Part shown: positions 12,346 to 24,354 of the stretch, one piece after another
Position numbering within the stretch: the stretch's first letter is position 1
Layout: the number at the start of each line of letters is the position of its first letter
Assembly: GCA_032718475.1 (NCBI GenBank)
Contig: JAUCBJ010000698.1
Location: forward strand, 1-54,810
Length of the DNA stretch: 54,810 bases
From: Nemertoderma westbladi
Taxonomy: Eukaryota > Xenacoelomorpha > Nemertodermatida > Nemertodermatidae
Direction: 5' to 3'
Program-made: the position numbers and the translations under genes
Notes under the pieces: model-generated
Database searches by the model: none
What the model was told of the DNA's origin: nothing
What the model saw: the letters and a program-made list of their open reading frames with translations, nothing else

Positions 12346-13665
12346 TGTGAAGTGAGCTCGGGCCTAGGGGTAACAGGGTAAAGTGAGCTATTTTTTAATT
12401 TATTTTTTTAAATATAGAAATTTTTATTATTTCAATTCTCTAAAATCATTATAATGTCTACAAATATCCTAGCTTCGATCTAATGTAGCCTACAAAATAG
12501 GCCTAACTTACGACAGTTTGAAATTTCGAAGCAATTAAATTTTTTACAAAATATGAAAAAAAAAGTTGAAAATTCATGCATAAAAACTTTTTGGTTAGGC
12601 CTATTGATTTTAAAATACAAAATAATAAACAACGAATTAAGGTACGGTAGAGAGTTGTCATTACCGCAAATAATGGTAAATACGTGATACAGTGATACTT
12701 GAGATATCCCGTGCAATTTTTGTCATTCGACAACTAATTATTTACTTAATTTATTAATTCATTTAGTTCACTTTACCCCTTAAATATATTGGCAATGGCA
12801 GAATGGGGTAAAGTGAGCTATTGAAATTTTGGTGCTGTTTATGTTTTAGAAAATTTTATATTTCATTATTATCTCTTAATTCTGTAATTTGTAACAGAAT
12901 GTTGTTTGGATGTCGGGTAGGCGTAGGCCCTAACTCTAGGTTTTAGCTGTCAGGTCAGGCCCGTCAGCGCGTCAGCCCGAGGTCGGTCTAATAAATAAAC
13001 GTCTTAGGCCTGCAGATTAGTACCAGTAGTGCTACAATTTCCACTACTAGGCCTACTGTATTCAGGTTTATTGTTTGTTTGTTGGTTATTTAGATTTATA
13101 ATAGGGCCTAATAATTTTGTAATGTTCTATAATTCGTTGGCCTATAGCTGTATAGCCTACTGTATGTTTATCTATTTTTTAAAAACATAAAAAATGGTTC
13201 ACTTTACCCCCAGAAAATTACTAAATGGGGTAAAATGGTTTTAGACCTCATTTTCGAGGGAAGCTCACTTTGCCTCATGAGTGGGGTAAAGTGAGCTATT
13301 CGAAATGCAGAAATGTCAGAAAAAAAAATAATCTGCCTATTTCAGTATTTAATAGGCAAATTATCTCTTGATTTTTTCATAAGGCAATCACTGATTGGGG
13401 TTAAATGGTTTTGCAAATGATTTTAGAGCTAGCTCACTTTGCCCCATGAGTGGGGTAAATTGAGCTACTTGTGTGCTCTAAACAAAAGGTATAATTCTGT
13501 AATTTGACTATTTAATGGGCAAATTATGTTATAATTTTTGTGAGATTGTTTAGAGCAATAATGTAGTGCACAAAGGAATACATTGGTATTTCCTCAATGA
13601 GAAAGTAACTATTTTTAAAACATGAAAAACTACAAAAGTAGCTCACTTCACCCCAGTTTACCCTA
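12346..13665. repeat. Cluster of dispersed GGGGTAAAGTGAGCTA motifs in both orientations
   Basis: The motif ggggtaaagtgagcta, or close variants, appears near 12366, 12804, 13280 and 13450. Its reverse complement (gctcactttaccc or gctcactttgcc) appears near 13199, 13252, 13433 and 13640. At 13252-13298 an inverted and a direct copy abut (gctcactttgcctcatgag, then tggggtaaagtgagc), making a near-perfect hairpin. Spacer between copies is AT-rich. This may be a decayed foldback element or a family of short repeats. I do not recognise it. Confidence 0.6.
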
Positions 13666-15301
13666 CTGTTTTAGCATTCACTTATTTTCCTAGACTGGAA
13701 TTTCAGCATAGAATTTCTTTCTTTATAATCCATCCATTTTCCATACTGCTTTTCAGCTTTTTGAGATCGGCAAATAAGTCTGAAGTCATTGACAAAGTCC
13801 TGCATGTCCTGTAGGCTTAGGCAGTTAGGCTGTAGCCTGGCAGAGTAGCAGTCAGCTCACTGGCTCAGCACTGCAGAACTCATCACAGCATTAGTTATTA
13901 TACTGTTATAACCAAAATGAAGAAAAGATCGTCGGGCTCGGGACCTCGGCCTGATCGGCCTCGTGCCTCGGGCATCGGGAATGGGAATCCTAAATTAAAC
14001 CTGTAAACTGAAGACTTCGGCACCGGTATCCCGGCCAAGTTAATTAGAATAAGCCTGGGCCTACAACCCACAACTCAGGGTCAGGAACTGGAAGGCGAAG
14101 GGTTTAGAGATGTTCAGAAGTTTGGGATCCCGGGAGTTGCGTTGTGCATCGTGATAGTGCGAGGCGAGGTTGAACTCCACGGCTGGATAAGGAGCGGAGC
14201 ACCACTACCACCTTCCAGCCAGCCCTCTGCAGCTCTGACGCTGACCCTTGCGGAAGTGGCTTTCCTCCCTTCTGGTTCTGGACCAGACTGGAAGCCATAC
14301 ACTTTGGGGCTTGGGCCGGATTAATCGTCCCTTCAAAATTGTAATTGCAAAGGCACGGTGCACTTAAAAAGTTCGTTTTCTTAAAAAGTTCTAATTTTTA
14401 ACCGTATTTTTCAGATAACGGTGTTACTCCAAAAGTTAGACACACCGATTTGGCATTTATTTTAATGTAAATTTTCATAGGCCTATATTAGCCCATTCCC
14501 TTTATACAGTTATAGGTGGTTATAATAGCTATTGATCGATAGGTAAACAGATCGAAAGGTACGTACTTTAGTTTAGTCAAACGCAAACCCGGTTTAGCAG
14601 TTATAGTATAACGCTTTGTTTCATTGGCTGACAGCTGCAGAGCTGGAACTATGGTAGGCGTAGGGTAGGCCTACCGGTGCGGTGATACCGGTATATTTTA
14701 TCATCATATTTCATTGGTACAATTATTGGACCTCGAGCCTCGACCAAGCTACTACGATTATTATATATATATTACATATATAATTACAGAATTAAGAATG
14801 CTGTGCCGGCAAAATCGCTTGCTTGTCGACAAAATTGCACCGCCGCAACTCAATATCACCCATGACATTTGCGAGATCGTCCGGTCAGTGTCCTGTAATA
14901 TGCATCTCAAGACATTACAAGACAAGACATCGCCAGAGATGTGTAGTATTCTCTGCAGTTAGAGCCCAGACCCATACTGTGTCAAATTCAGCATGGTTTT
15001 GTTTTGACTATACGGATATCCAGTTTTAGCAGGAAATTCCTACCTGCATCAGCAGATCAGGACATAACATTAGCATTAGCAGATTAGCACCAGGTTTTAG
15101 GGAGACCCCTGTCAACCCGTTTATTTTGATCGGTAGGCCTACCGTATATTTAATCATCTGTGATCTGATCACATACTGACATAGGCTAAAGCTCATACAA
15201 TAATAAACTGATAGACCTGAATGTGAACGTGGAACTGAAGGCTGTAAACAAACTGGTAATTGTTTTATAATTTAATATAATTATAAAACAAAACGATCAA
15301 A
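13666..15301. other. Non-coding spacer upstream of COX6B
   Basis: A slightly GC-richer patch lies at 13900-14320 with no convincing frame, then AT-rich DNA. The promoter and any 5' untranslated exon of the gene at 15302 must lie here, but I cannot point to a core element. The last 50 bases before the ATG are very AT-rich (tttaatataattataaaac). Confidence 0.4.
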
Positions 15302-15598
15302 ATGCCGCACCATCAAACAACATTGCTCAAGCAACACCCAGAATACCAACACCTGGCTTCGGCACCATTTGACGCCCGGTTTCCCAACACCAAGAAATCC
15401 AACATGTGCTGGCAGTACTGGTTAGATTGGCGTCTATGCGAATTGAAACATAACGAAGAACATAAACCTTGTCTGGTCTACAAGAGGTATGCGCACTATG
15501 TATGTCCCAACCAGTGGATGGAGTTACTCAATGACAGTCTTGACGATAAAGCGACCCCTGTTTCTGTCCTCAATGGATTCACGGGTATCAACGCTTAG
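15302..15598 (+). CDS. COX6B: Cytochrome c oxidase subunit 6B-like protein
   Basis: This 98-residue product resembles subunit VIb of mitochondrial complex IV, which sits on the intermembrane-space side and bridges the two monomers. The family signature is clear: APFDARFPN (residues 21-29), then C36-x9-C46 (CWQYWLDWRLC) and C57-x10-C68 (CLVYKRYAHYVC) followed by PNQW. The CX9C/CX10C pair forms the two disulfides of the helical hairpin and is imported through the Mia40 pathway in known members. The N-terminus is about 15 residues longer than vertebrate COX6B1. The C-terminus (LLNDSLDDKATPVSVLNGFT) departs from the usual short acidic end. The whole coding region is in one exon, although vertebrate genes have introns. 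It could be an intron-poor gene or an expressed retrocopy. No stop or frameshift is present and the ATG context (gatcaaaATGC) is reasonable. Confidence 0.88.
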   Translation: MPHHQTTLLKQHPEYQHLASAPFDARFPNTKKSNMCWQYWLDWRLCELKHNEEHKPCLVYKRYAHYVCPNQWMELLNDSLDDKATPVSVLNGFTGINA

Positions 15599-16860
15599 TT
15601 CTGTAGATTCGATTCGGGTTATATAATTGGTTGCACTACTACATAGACTACTAGTTTTTGCATTTTGTAATGGTAGGTAATACAACTGGTATAAAACATC
15701 ATATCGCTGTATTCTGTAAAATTGTTGTATTTGTAGATTTTCTTTTAGTTTAATATATTGCTTTGCACTGAAACTGTATATTAGGCAAAGATTAATATAT
15801 ACTGTATAGTAAAGTAATCGTTCAATGAATGACTATAATTTAAAAGAAAACTTCTTGTACGATTGTATCTCAATCATATATACTGTATGTTTTGCGAATT
15901 TGTTATATTTTTGATTTAAATAACTCCGATCTTGGGTTCGGAAGCGGGATTCTCAACGTGTATCTTGAATTCCTGAATGACAAAAACCGGAATATTGAAA
16001 TAATTTTCCAACAAGTTCTGATGTCGAGTATAAAGTTATTGTTCGTAAAGTTGATGGTGGTCTTTTATTTTACGAATCTCCTTTATCTAGATATCATGCA
16101 TGAGGTTGTCTATGCCGCGAGGTTTCAGACATACATATATTCTAGTTACTAGGAATAGTTTATATAAATACTTCCAATTATATTATTTATACAACTAAAT
16201 TGTAGGTTGCTTTTTCCACGTGTTGTAGATAAGTTCCTAAACTGGAATCAACCCTACAGCACAACACATACTACATACTTGACCATTTGTTTGTATTATT
16301 GTATTGAAATTATATATATAGTAATACTCATTTTGGGACACGGATCTTATGCCAAATAGAAACCAAAATATAAGACTGTCTTTTATGTTCCAATATAACT
16401 TTATTATATAAATCTTGGATGAGTTATTAAAAAAATTTAACAAATTCTGTGAACCACTTCATTGTTTATTTATTACACTATATACGTTAAGGTTTAATAT
16501 TTTTTGTTTCACTCAAGACAATAATATATAAATCTGATGGATAATTATAACGAACCTGTCTTTAGACTGGGTAGTTCTTGTCAAGAGTTGAGCCGTTCAA
16601 AAACACGATGTGGTTATCTGTGTATGTGTGTATAACCATCCAATATCTCAAAGATTCAAGCAGGTACGCTACTATTTTTAACGCGACAATTATTATCTAG
16701 TTATTGAATAAAAAAGTTTGGAACGATTCGATGTGCGATATTCGAAATATTAGCATATTATCAACATTATGGAACGCGAAATTAAATACCTACAGCGCTA
16801 CAGGTACTCTTTGTCAGCTGAACAAAATTTCACTACTTATTGTCAATTTGAGTTACGTAC
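15599..16860. other. COX6B 3' flank and AT-rich spacer
   Basis: AT-rich DNA that includes the 3' untranslated region of the preceding gene. No obvious AATAAA lies within the first 250 bases; several aatata/attaat variants do. Short frames (for example 15892-16152) have no family features, and I see no other gene. Confidence 0.4.
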
Positions 16861-16867
16861 ATTAATT

Positions 16868-18716
16868 ATATTATTATTTATTTATTTATTTATTTAATCC
16901 AGGAAGCAAGCCCATAGTAAAAACGGAAAATACATAATAAAAAGGAAGCACATAAAGTTACATACAGGTATTATAGGTAGTATAAATAAGAGGTTCAAGA
17001 TAATTATTACTGAATATATTTAAAAATTTAAAAAACTAACCCCGTTACGGGTCCTGAGGGGAACGCATAGCTCTAATACGGCTAGTGGCTGCCGTAGCAC
17101 AGATCACTGGTTGTATAACTAAGTTAGTAGATATACTAAGACGTCGCCAAAGCGAGTGGATGGCATTGTAGCGAATGGGGACAAATTTTGGGAGATCCAT
17201 CACACCAAGCATATGAGTGTATTTGAATCCAAATAACTTTCTAGAAATATTATTGTAGCCTACCCTAAATTGCCTACCCTCAAGATTGAAATTACATCTG
17301 GACCATAGAGAATTACAGTTGAATTGAGTACTAGAACTACGGAATAAAAGTTTTTTCACAAGTAACGAACAGGCACCAAATTTTCTAATTACCATATTCC
17401 CCCTTCTATACAAAGAATGTATCTGGTTGATAATATCAAAATTGTCGCAGGTCGAACTATGCAAAATATGTCCCAAGTATTTCTACTGTTCTACTCGCTC
17501 AAGTTTAATACCGTTCAAATAGAAATCAGACGAGAGTATATTTTTATACGATTTCGGTACAAAGCATATAAATTTAGATTTTTTTACATTAATCCTAATA
17601 GAATGTTGCGCAGTGTAATTCTCATACATTTTTAGCAATCTGTTCACGCCGTAGGCTGAATTAGAGAATATAACCATGTCATCAGCATAAATTAAATGAT
17701 TCTGGCAAGTGTTATTCAGGCGACAACCTACATTGGCCTTATAGAATACAATGCTGATGACATCGATATATATGTTGTACAATAATGGAGACAGCAATCC
17801 CCCCTGTTTAGTTCCATTTGTTACATTAAATGGAGCAGAGAAGATACCCCCGCACCGCACTTGTAATAATTGGTGTCTATACCAAAAGCATAAAATACGG
17901 ATAAAAAATAACGGCACTTTCCGCTTAATTAATTTACTGAACAACTTATAATGGTTAACAAGGTCGAATGCCTTTGAAGAGTCAATAAAACAGATGTATA
18001 CTGGACTGTTGTTGTCTAAATAAAATTGAATAATCTCTTTTAAGTGTGAATATTGCCAATTCAGTACCCAATCCCTTTTTAAATCCAAATTGTGCGTCCG
18101 TTGTACTTAGGAATTCCAAAAATTGTTTATAATAAACAGATCCTAAGACCTTACTTGAGATATTGGCAACACAAATGCCGCGATAATTGTCATCATCAGT
18201 GAGATCTGCATTTTTATCTTTTATTAATGGATACAAATTCGAGTCTATCAACTCTTGTGGCAAACAACCATGCACATTAATAGAAGTGAATATATAAGAA
18301 AAGTGTAATGAACAGTTACGAGGGGCATGCTTAAAGTGCTCCGCCACTAGTCCATCCGGACCTGCGGATTTTCTAGTGGCTAACTTACTGAAAGCATCAG
18401 AAACATCAGCCGTTGTAACAATCATATCATTCGAGTATTCAATTGATATTAACAAACCTTCGACATCATTTTTGTCTTTAATCACAGAGTTATATAATGC
18501 ACTAAATTTATCTTTAAAATGGTTACAAATTGCGGTTTCGCCAGTGGCATTACCAACTTTATTACATAGCGGGACTGAGTTGTTACAATGTTTAGTAACA
18601 TTTCTCCAAAAGTCATTACAGTTATCTTTGTAGAGCGAATTTGCAAGCTTGTCACAACGCAGCTGTTGTTCATTCCTCTTACATTCACGCATTGCACGTT
18701 TATTGCATGTTCACAA
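16868..18716 (-). pseudogene. Decayed non-LTR retrotransposon RT with TAAA-repeat tail
   Basis: Read on the minus strand, three open segments make one RT-bearing ORF2. Segment 18692-17982 has the N-terminal RT motifs (RKSAGPDGLVAEHF, DDDNYRGICVANISSKVLG, AQFGFKKG). Segment 18088-17483 has FIDSSKAFDLVNHYKLF, NGTKQGGLLSPLLYNIYIDV and the catalytic LIYADDMVIFSNSA. Segment 17476-17045 is the C-terminal part. The first two are joined by a frameshift near 18030-18080, the last two are separated by an in-frame TAG at 17485-17483. On the plus strand the left edge is (ttta)n at about 16868-16900, which is a TAAA-type 3' tail in element orientation. No endonuclease domain is present, so the copy is 5' truncated. 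Its residue style differs from the two plus-strand non-LTR elements, so it is a third family. Confidence 0.85.
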
Positions 18717-19603
18717 AATTATTATTGTTCTATCTCTATTCAGTCAGTTAGTATAACAAACAGTACATCATTTATATATCGTATGTATCTATAGGGGGGC
18801 CTATTGTCATCGTTATAAGACTGTCATCAACTCAGGCAAAGCTCAATTACAATGTAAAGGCTTAGTAGGTTTTGTATATCTGGTACGTTTACAACAGCTG
18901 TTGATTAAACTAACAAAACCAGAAAACTGAACCAGGGTGCCAACCGGGTACCAACAGCTGTTAGGTAGGCTTAATGGAACATTTCGCAAACTTTCATAGG
19001 AGGCTTGTACGTACATGTACATTATATTGGTTGCTCCGATGATTTTATTAGGCTAACTGATAGTGTATTAGGTATAAATAATTAGTGTTCTTTATTTTAT
19101 TTATCTAATACAGAAAGACCCCTCCGCAGAATAAACTGCTCTTTGGGGCCGTTTTTCCCAGATTGCGGATATTTCATACATCGCAATAATTGTGATTATT
19201 ATTTGTTTGCCTAGGCAAGTCATTCTTAGTTTGCATCTTCCAATCCCATCTGTTTGTTGGAGTCTGTGTAAGACAGGTTCGTTTAAAGCCATTTTGATGG
19301 CGTTCTACAGTAGTAGTCTCTACAGTAAGAACCAGTAAAATTTCGCCTTATATTTCTTTAAATATCTCGAACAGTCAGGCTTAAATTTTGGCCCATATGA
19401 GATTTCTGCAGATATATTTCACTTTGCCGTTTACCCCCATATGATGACTACCAGGTCTTTACAATAAACGCAGGTTAAAGAAGGGCTGATTCTAACCAAA
19501 ACAATAAACGAATTAGTATCTGTCTGACATGTTAAGGAATAAATAAGCGCTATATAAATGTCTTAATACGGGGAAATTGAATAACAATTAAATACACATG
19601 ACC
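18717..19603. other. Non-coding spacer
   Basis: No gene, repeat array or splice structure recognised. Confidence 0.4.
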
Positions 19604-19979
19604 TTAATTAATACCTGGTATACTTAATACCTGGTATACTTAATACCTGGTATACCGGTACTTAATACCTGGTATACCGGTACTTAATACCTGGTATACC
19701 GGTACTTAATACCTGGTATACTTAATACCTGGTATACTTAATACCTGGTATACTTAATACCTGGTATACTTAATACCTGGTATACTTAATACTTGTTATA
19801 CTTAATACCTGGTATACTTAATACCTGGTATACTTAATACCTGGTATACTTAATACCTGGTATACTTAATACCTGGTATACTTAATACCTGGTATACTTA
19901 ATACCTGGTATACTTAATACCTGGTATACTTAATACCTGGTATACTTAATACCTGGTATACTTAATACCTGGTATACTT
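19604..19979. repeat. 16-bp tandem array (cttaatacctggtata)
   Basis: About 22 near-identical copies. Early in the array three copies carry an extra ccggta, giving a 22-bp unit. One unit near 19790 reads acttgttata. Each unit contains the palindrome atacctggtat, so the array could form hairpins on either strand. It has no coding value. Confidence 0.95.
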
Positions 19980-21119
19980 CTCATGGCCGGAAGTATTTTG
20001 TTCTTAAATTAATTGTTTTTTGGGGGGAGATGCTTCGGGTGAGACTGACTTAAGAATTATTTTCACGAATTTTTTTCAAAATTATTTTTATTATTTAATC
20101 TAGAACAGATTTTTATCAAGATTCCAAATTTGAAAACCGTTTAGCAAGATCTATCTTACATCTTGAGATATGGCTGTCTGTCCGTTTGACTGTCTGTCTG
20201 TCTGTCAATAAAAAGCATATTATCTGCCTAAAATATTCCGTATATGGGTTGACGGTATCGGTAACTTCATTTCTGATGACATTAACCACATTTGGTCTCG
20301 TCGTTTCTGTCGCATTTTCCAAAATGCACTTTTTCTGGGTCTATAAAATGCGCTCTATCTAATGGTATAATCGAGAACACCGTATCTAGTCTAGTTCTCG
20401 AGATATGCAATGCAAAACGGGGCCGTAAGTCACAACATATGTATATAGTATTAAAAAGGAAAAACACTTAAATTTATGCAAAAAAAACCGTAAGTCAACA
20501 AGACTTGCGGTGTTTTGTCATTGCGTAGATAATAAGAAAATATATTATTGAAATATTTGTTTTGAAATATGTAATTACATACAGGTTGTATAATGCAAAA
20601 ACACCGCGAGTACAACAAAATACCCTGAAGTCAAAATTTTAATGAAAAGTGAAAATAATCACTTAGAAAAATTTCGCACCCCCAATTGCGTAGGGTTATC
20701 AAAAATTAGTAATCTACGGACATTTTAAACCAACAATCAGAAGGCAAACTGTAATTTGCGATTTACTCGAAATGACTTTTTGTAACTTGCAGTCTTTTTA
20801 CATTAACATTGCACGGCAGTACTGTATATTTTATAATAATTTTACGGAAGGACCGACAAACGGACAGACAGATAGTATAGATTGCGCCAAACATGAAAAT
20901 TAATATAATAAGAGATCAGGAAAGCCCGAAATACCGCAAATTTAAATTTTCTAAAAATCTGTTTACCGTAGGCCTACTTACTTACTAACATCATAATTAC
21001 AGTATAATATAATAGGCCTAGCACAAAAGTTGGTCAACATTTTCGTAGACGTCCGACAAAAGAACTATTGTCTCCGAATTCTATATGTAACACTTCCAGC
21101 GACAACCTGGTTATTGTTG
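19980..21119. other. Non-coding spacer with gtct microsatellite
   Basis: A short tctg/gtct run lies at 20170-20210 with an inverted counterpart (acggacagacagata) near 20855-20880, possibly remnants of an inverted-repeat element. The 3' untranslated part of the minus-strand SLC5 gene begins at its right end. No clear polyadenylation signal was found close to the stop. Confidence 0.4.
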
Positions 21120-21349
21120 CTACACGTGATTCGTTCGCATTAGATTCCGCCAGTTATCATTAATATCTGCCCTATAAGTGTATCCCCAGTGGAAAACCAA
21201 TCGGGGGTCTACCTTGGCCCGTGTCTTCTGCGTAATAAACCTGCGAATTAGCCAGCTAATCACAGCGGTTACCAGACTCACGGTGATGCAAATCGCTGAA
21301 CCAATCAGAAGTCGCCACATATACGACATCGATACGATGGTGTCTATAC
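21120..21349 (-). CDS. SLC5-family symporter, exon 4 (C-terminal)
   Basis: This is the last exon of the minus-strand sodium/solute symporter whose other exons lie at 36557-38975. The intron side reads tttttttttcag followed by GTATAGACACC, a strong acceptor. The exon begins with two bases that complete a Gly codon begun at 36557, so the phases match. It encodes a final hydrophobic helix (YMWRLLIGSAICITVSLVTA) and a short cytoplasmic tail (residues RFITQKTRAKVDPRLVFHW onward) ending at TAG 21122-21120. The helix-then-DPR tail is the usual end of SLC5A5/6/8/12-like carriers. It is separated from exon 3 by a 15.2-kb intron that contains an LTR retrotransposon. Confidence 0.82.
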
Positions 21350-21610
21350 CTGAAAAAAAAATCAAGAAACTAAAGGGGATTACTTTACTTACAGTATTAG
21401 TTTATAGGATAGGGGGTCGGGGTCGGGGTCGGGTTAATCCGCGAACAGAATGAAATACGTCCAAGGAATTGGACACAATAATGCGACATTGACCCTCAAG
21501 GTTAGAATAGCCTACAACTGTGACAATACTGTATGTTCCTTTCTACAGTATAAACTGTTATTAACATTGTTGATATGCACCCCCCCCCCCCCCCCCCCAT
21601 TCAACATAAC

Positions 21611-21615
21611 ATCCC
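21611..21615. repeat. Target site duplication, left copy (atccc)
   Basis: The five bases before the LTR start TGTAAAAGC are repeated at 36522-36526 right after the 3' LTR end GCGTACA. Five bases is the usual duplication length for BEL/Pao elements. Confidence 0.85.
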
Positions 21616-22354
21616 TGTAAAAGCTTCTGTGGGATATAACTGGCCCCTTTTGCTTCGCAATCCAGTTTCCCCCCAGGCGCTGGAATACTCTAAAAAGGTT
21701 CTCTAACTGTACATATATTCCCCTCGCCCGCAAGGTACCGTTACAGGTGTTTTAACGGACATAAAAGTCATTCTGCTATATACGTGTTTTAGCGGACATA
21801 GTAAGGCAAAAAACCTGCAATGCACCAAATGCCTTTCACAGCTTGGCCGTGATGATTCATATTACGACATCTAACAGCCGGTTGCTGACATGGAAACAGC
21901 CATTGGACGCATGGTTCTTTGTTTGGCTTGAGCCAATCAGAGCGATTTTTCCTGTCGACGTGTAGCTTTTCGGCCGATCATAAGGAGAGTGTTCTGTCTT
22001 ACTGTTTTTACTTGATACTTTCTTGTTATTGCTGTCTAGGCCAGGAACAACGGCTCTAGAATCAATTCGTTTCATACTTTTAGAAGAAACATTAGTAGGC
22101 TTAAATTATAGAGCGTATGACTGTTATCAATTCACAAATCAAATCAAATCAACTCACAAATCAACTCAATCCATTCACAATTCAATACTTTGTTGTTATT
22201 ACTGTTCAACATACATTATTATACTGCTATTTACTGTTGTGTTTGGTTGAATATTATTTGGAGAACATATATAAAGAACCCAAATTTCCCAATTTTCTTG
22301 ATACACTACAGGTTAGAGAGACGGGTTATATATAGCGATTGCGACTTATATTGT
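21616..22354 (+). repeat. 5' LTR of element A, truncated to U3
   Basis: These 739 bases match 35232-35970 with only two differences seen by eye (about 21783 and 21806), and no length change. The match stops just after gcgacttatattgt, about 28 bases past the start of a TATATATA box at 22327-22334. The remaining 551 bases of the LTR present at the 3' end are absent, and leader sequence follows directly. What is left therefore corresponds to U3 up to the expected transcription start. Confidence 0.88.
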
Positions 22355-24354
22355 ATAGGGATTGATCACCCCTCATTCTTTTGTATAGTTTACTTATTTC
22401 TGTCAGTTTTATTTCCTAGTAAGTTAATATTGAGCTGAAGACGTGTAAGTCTGCTCAGATTGCTCAGATAACTGTAGGCCGGACTGTTGTCGGATTGTTG
22501 TTGGGTTTGGAGGGATTACGGCGTGTGTAGAGTTTGTCCGATAGAGTGCCAGTTAGTAAGTTGGGGCAGCCATAGCTGTAAGGTCAATCCCCTCTTAAAG
22601 AATAAGTCGTACTACCGTGTTAGAACGCATACTAACTAACAATTTTGGAATCTGCACATACTGTAGTTTATTTAGGCTTGATAGTATTCTGCCAGCGCTT
22701 TGGCCTGTGTTTGTTTGTGTGGTCTGTTCAGGTACCGTAATAGTTATTACTCAGATATTTTGTAGGCTGGATTGTTGTCTAGCTATTATTAGGTCTGAAG
22801 AGATTGCTGCTTGTGTAGAGTTTGTCTGATAAAGTGCCAGTTAGTAAGTTGGGGCAGTCATAACTGTAAGGTCAATCCCCTCTTAAAGAATAAGTCGTAC
22901 TACCGTGTTAGAACGCATACTAACTAACCGTTTTGGAATCTGCACATACAGTAGTTTATTTAGGCTTGGTGGTAGTCTGCCAGCATTTGGTCTGTATTTT
23001 GTTTGAGTATTCTGTACGGGTAGCGTAATATTTATTATTCAGAGTTTATGCGATTAATCGCAACATTCATGTCCCCAAGTTTATTCCTACAGTAATTGTG
23101 TTTGTTATACATACCGTTATAGTTAAATTAACCCCGGTACTACACGGGCTGCTTGGCGTAGGACAAGACTGGTGATTTTGTGCACCGGTCACTCCAGCAG
23201 ATGCCGTGGTTCTTTTAACTGTTCAAGTATATTTAACTACTGATTATTTGTTGTACCAGTACTTGTACCTAATTTAGGGTTTAGTGTACAGTGCTTTCCG
23301 AGGTAATTAGTGTGTAGGCAGTATATTTATGTTGTAAAGTGGTTAATAGGCACGCTGGATCTGGTAGTCCGCGGTAATTAACTTCTAGGTAGGAACACTC
23401 CGTGATACATAACGTAGTACCTATAGCGATACGGTTATAGGTCGTCAGGCGGTGGTATTTTCCTATCTGGACAACGCAGTGTATTTACTACTACTTATTA
23501 TTTCAAATACCGTAGTACCCTGTCCGTTGTAATAACCAGAAATCTAACCCTTTGTTAGGCTGGTTTGTAGACTTCCTGTAAAATGACCCTAAAATTTTGT
23601 ACGTAATATTTTTGTTGTGTTTAATTAGAGAATTAATCTCACCCGTATCGTAAGTAATTTGTAGTATTAAGTAACTTAGGTAAATTATAATTATCTGTTT
23701 TAGTGTCTAATAAGTAGCACTTCACTGAGAGCGCACAGCTTTTGTGTAGTGATTACTTCCCAGAAATAGTAACATCTATTTCAATATTGTAACAAAACCC
23801 CTCATACGGGTACATATAAATCCACTAAATCTATTAATAAAATAGTAGGCCTGTTATACAACACTTAGGTCTTAATATCAGTTGGACTGCTGCTCAAATA
23901 ACGGTAATAAAGTAAGTAAAGTAACCAAGTAACCCCTAACATTCAGAAATTCAATTATTTTAAAATAATTGACATACCGGTATTTACAATAGGCTTATTA
24001 TATTTATTCTATAAATTTAGGCTGAAATCATACCGGTACTCTGTAATTAATTCTAGTCCAGAATTATACTTATATACTATAAGTGTAAGCTGCATACCGG
24101 TATTCACGATAGGCCTATTATATATTTATATATATTTGTGCTAAAATTATATACCGGTACTCTGTGACAAATCTAGTCTGTAATAATACTTATATATATA
24201 TTATAAGCATACCGGTATTCTAATATATTATATATATATCACGCTACACTGAGTAGCAGTATCGGTAATTAATTATTAGGCTAACAGTGATACTGAATTA
24301 CTAGACTTGCTTTAACTGTAATATAGCAGTAGGCATTCGACTATACAATCAAAC
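22355..24354 (+). other. Leader of element A with two sets of internal tandem repeats
   Basis: This untranslated region corresponds to about 48870-50858 in element B. A unit of about 289 bp occurs twice: the marker ggcagccatagctgtaagg is near 22564 and a variant near 22853. A second set of about 115-bp AT-rich units carries cataccggtatt near 23979, 24092 and 24208. Both sets are present in B, so they are old parts of the element. Such leaders may hold packaging or dimerisation signals, but this is inference. The primer binding site region seen after the LTR in B is missing here. Confidence 0.75.

Noticed and set aside
15892-16152. An 86-codon frame downstream of COX6B
   Set aside because: AT-rich composition, no family features and no supporting context.
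21512-21733. A 73-codon minus-strand frame with a poly-Gly stretch
   Set aside because: The poly-Gly comes from the poly-C run, and the frame crosses the host/element boundary.
21616-22354. A complete short LTR of 739 bp for element A
   Set aside because: The ATCCC duplication lies after 36521, and element B shows homologous LTR sequence continuing to the same end. The full LTR is therefore about 1.2-1.3 kb and the left copy is truncated.
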